Assembly (NCBI GenBank): GCA_021792015.1
Contig: JAJYVM010000055.1
Coordinates: 1-13,340, forward strand
DNA from: Bacillota bacterium
GTDB taxonomy: Bacteria; Bacillota; Sulfobacillia; RBS10-35; JAJYVM01
DNA length: 13,340 nt
Reading direction: 5' to 3'
Shown here: positions 13,167 to 13,340 of the stretch, piece after piece
Position numbering within the stretch: the stretch's first letter is position 1
Layout: every line of letters starts with the position of its first letter
Notes under the pieces: generated by a model
Told to the model about the DNA's origin: nothing
Databases searched by the model: none
Seen by the model: the letters and a program-made list of their open reading frames with translations, nothing else
Program-made: the position numbers and the translations under genes

Positions 13167-13340
13167 ATGGGGCGATCCGCAATGGCATGCGGGCGTGGAC
13201 CCCGCCCCCGCGGAGACCCGTGCTTGCCGCCCCCGGTGGCGGCGACACGGGGGATGAACCTGCATGTGGTCGACCGCTGCGTGCAGTGTAGCCTGCCTTG
13301 CGTGGCCAGGGCGGAAGCCATGGTGCGGACGGCGGCGCGG
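13167..13340 (+). CDS. Unidentified open frame cut off by the window edge
   Basis: A + strand frame is open from ATG 13167 to the last base, with further ATGs at 13182 and 13254. I do not recognise it. The part after 13254 reads MNLHVVDRCVQCSLPCVARA, with three closely spaced cysteines. The earlier part is Pro/Arg-rich and probably non-coding. Neither the G-run at 13162-13166 nor the one before 13254 has normal spacing to its ATG. A different frame from ATG 13263 is also open to the edge and has better spacing from that G-run. Confidence 0.2.
   Translation, partial: MGRSAMACGRGPRPRGDPCLPPPVAATRGMNLHVVDRCVQCSLPCVARAEAMVRTAAR
13217..13251 (+). promoter_or_regulatory. Two-part hairpin just before ATG 13254
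   Basis: CCCGTG (13217-13222) pairs with CACGGG (13246-13251), and inside it GCCGCC (13226-13231) pairs with GGCGGC (13238-13243) around CCCGGT. The stem would cover the only G-rich segment upstream of ATG 13254 and 13263, so it could limit ribosome access. Whether either ATG is used is unknown. Confidence 0.35.

Overview
The window is very GC-rich DNA (well above 65% by eye). It carries a Firmicutes-style housekeeping operon with frequent TTG and GTG starts and possibly several CTG starts. The order asp23 - amaP - DUF2273 - nusB - folD - xseA - xseB - ispA is typical of Bacillota. With this base composition I infer a high-GC Bacillota lineage (Symbiobacteriia-, Thermaerobacter- or Limnochordia-like); the sequence alone does not fix the genus.

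Region 1 (about 145-5584, + strand) is one tightly packed transcription unit. An extended -10 promoter precedes the envelope-associated genes asp23, amaP and DUF2273. These are followed by nusB (antitermination), folD (one-carbon metabolism), xseA/xseB (exonuclease VII) and ispA (prenyl diphosphate synthesis). The last genes overlap or nearly touch, so translational coupling is likely. The dxs gene that often follows ispA is absent here.

Region 2 (5585-8165) is a patchwork of broken accessory sequence. It holds a structured non-coding stretch, a 5'-truncated surface-protein-like gene spoiled by an out-of-phase 347-bp tandem duplication, and a convergent Big_1 (bacterial Ig-like) protein fragment that appears damaged at both ends. 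The Big_1 fragment joins abruptly to the first ~45 codons of a DUF5655-type gene.

Region 3 (8165-9442, - strand) is a small operon: DUF72, a DinB-like protein and the truncated DUF5655 gene. Divergent from it is an SDR oxidoreductase gene (9607 to about 10460) whose conserved core is interrupted by two short out-of-frame insertions, each containing a perfect GC palindrome.

Region 4 (10704-12603) has a complete phosphofructokinase gene on the - strand, the C-terminal remnant of a FAD-dependent oxidoreductase on the + strand, and an SRPBCC/AHSA1-like gene on the - strand.

Region 5 (12604-13340) is mostly non-coding. It contains two copies of a paired-hairpin repeat, a consensus TATAAT extended -10 promoter, and a hairpin-rich leader of unknown identity running towards the window edge, where an unidentified open frame is cut off.

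All family assignments come from reading motifs by eye; no database search was run. The many frame disruptions in regions 2 and 3 could be true gene decay or errors in the sequence or assembly.
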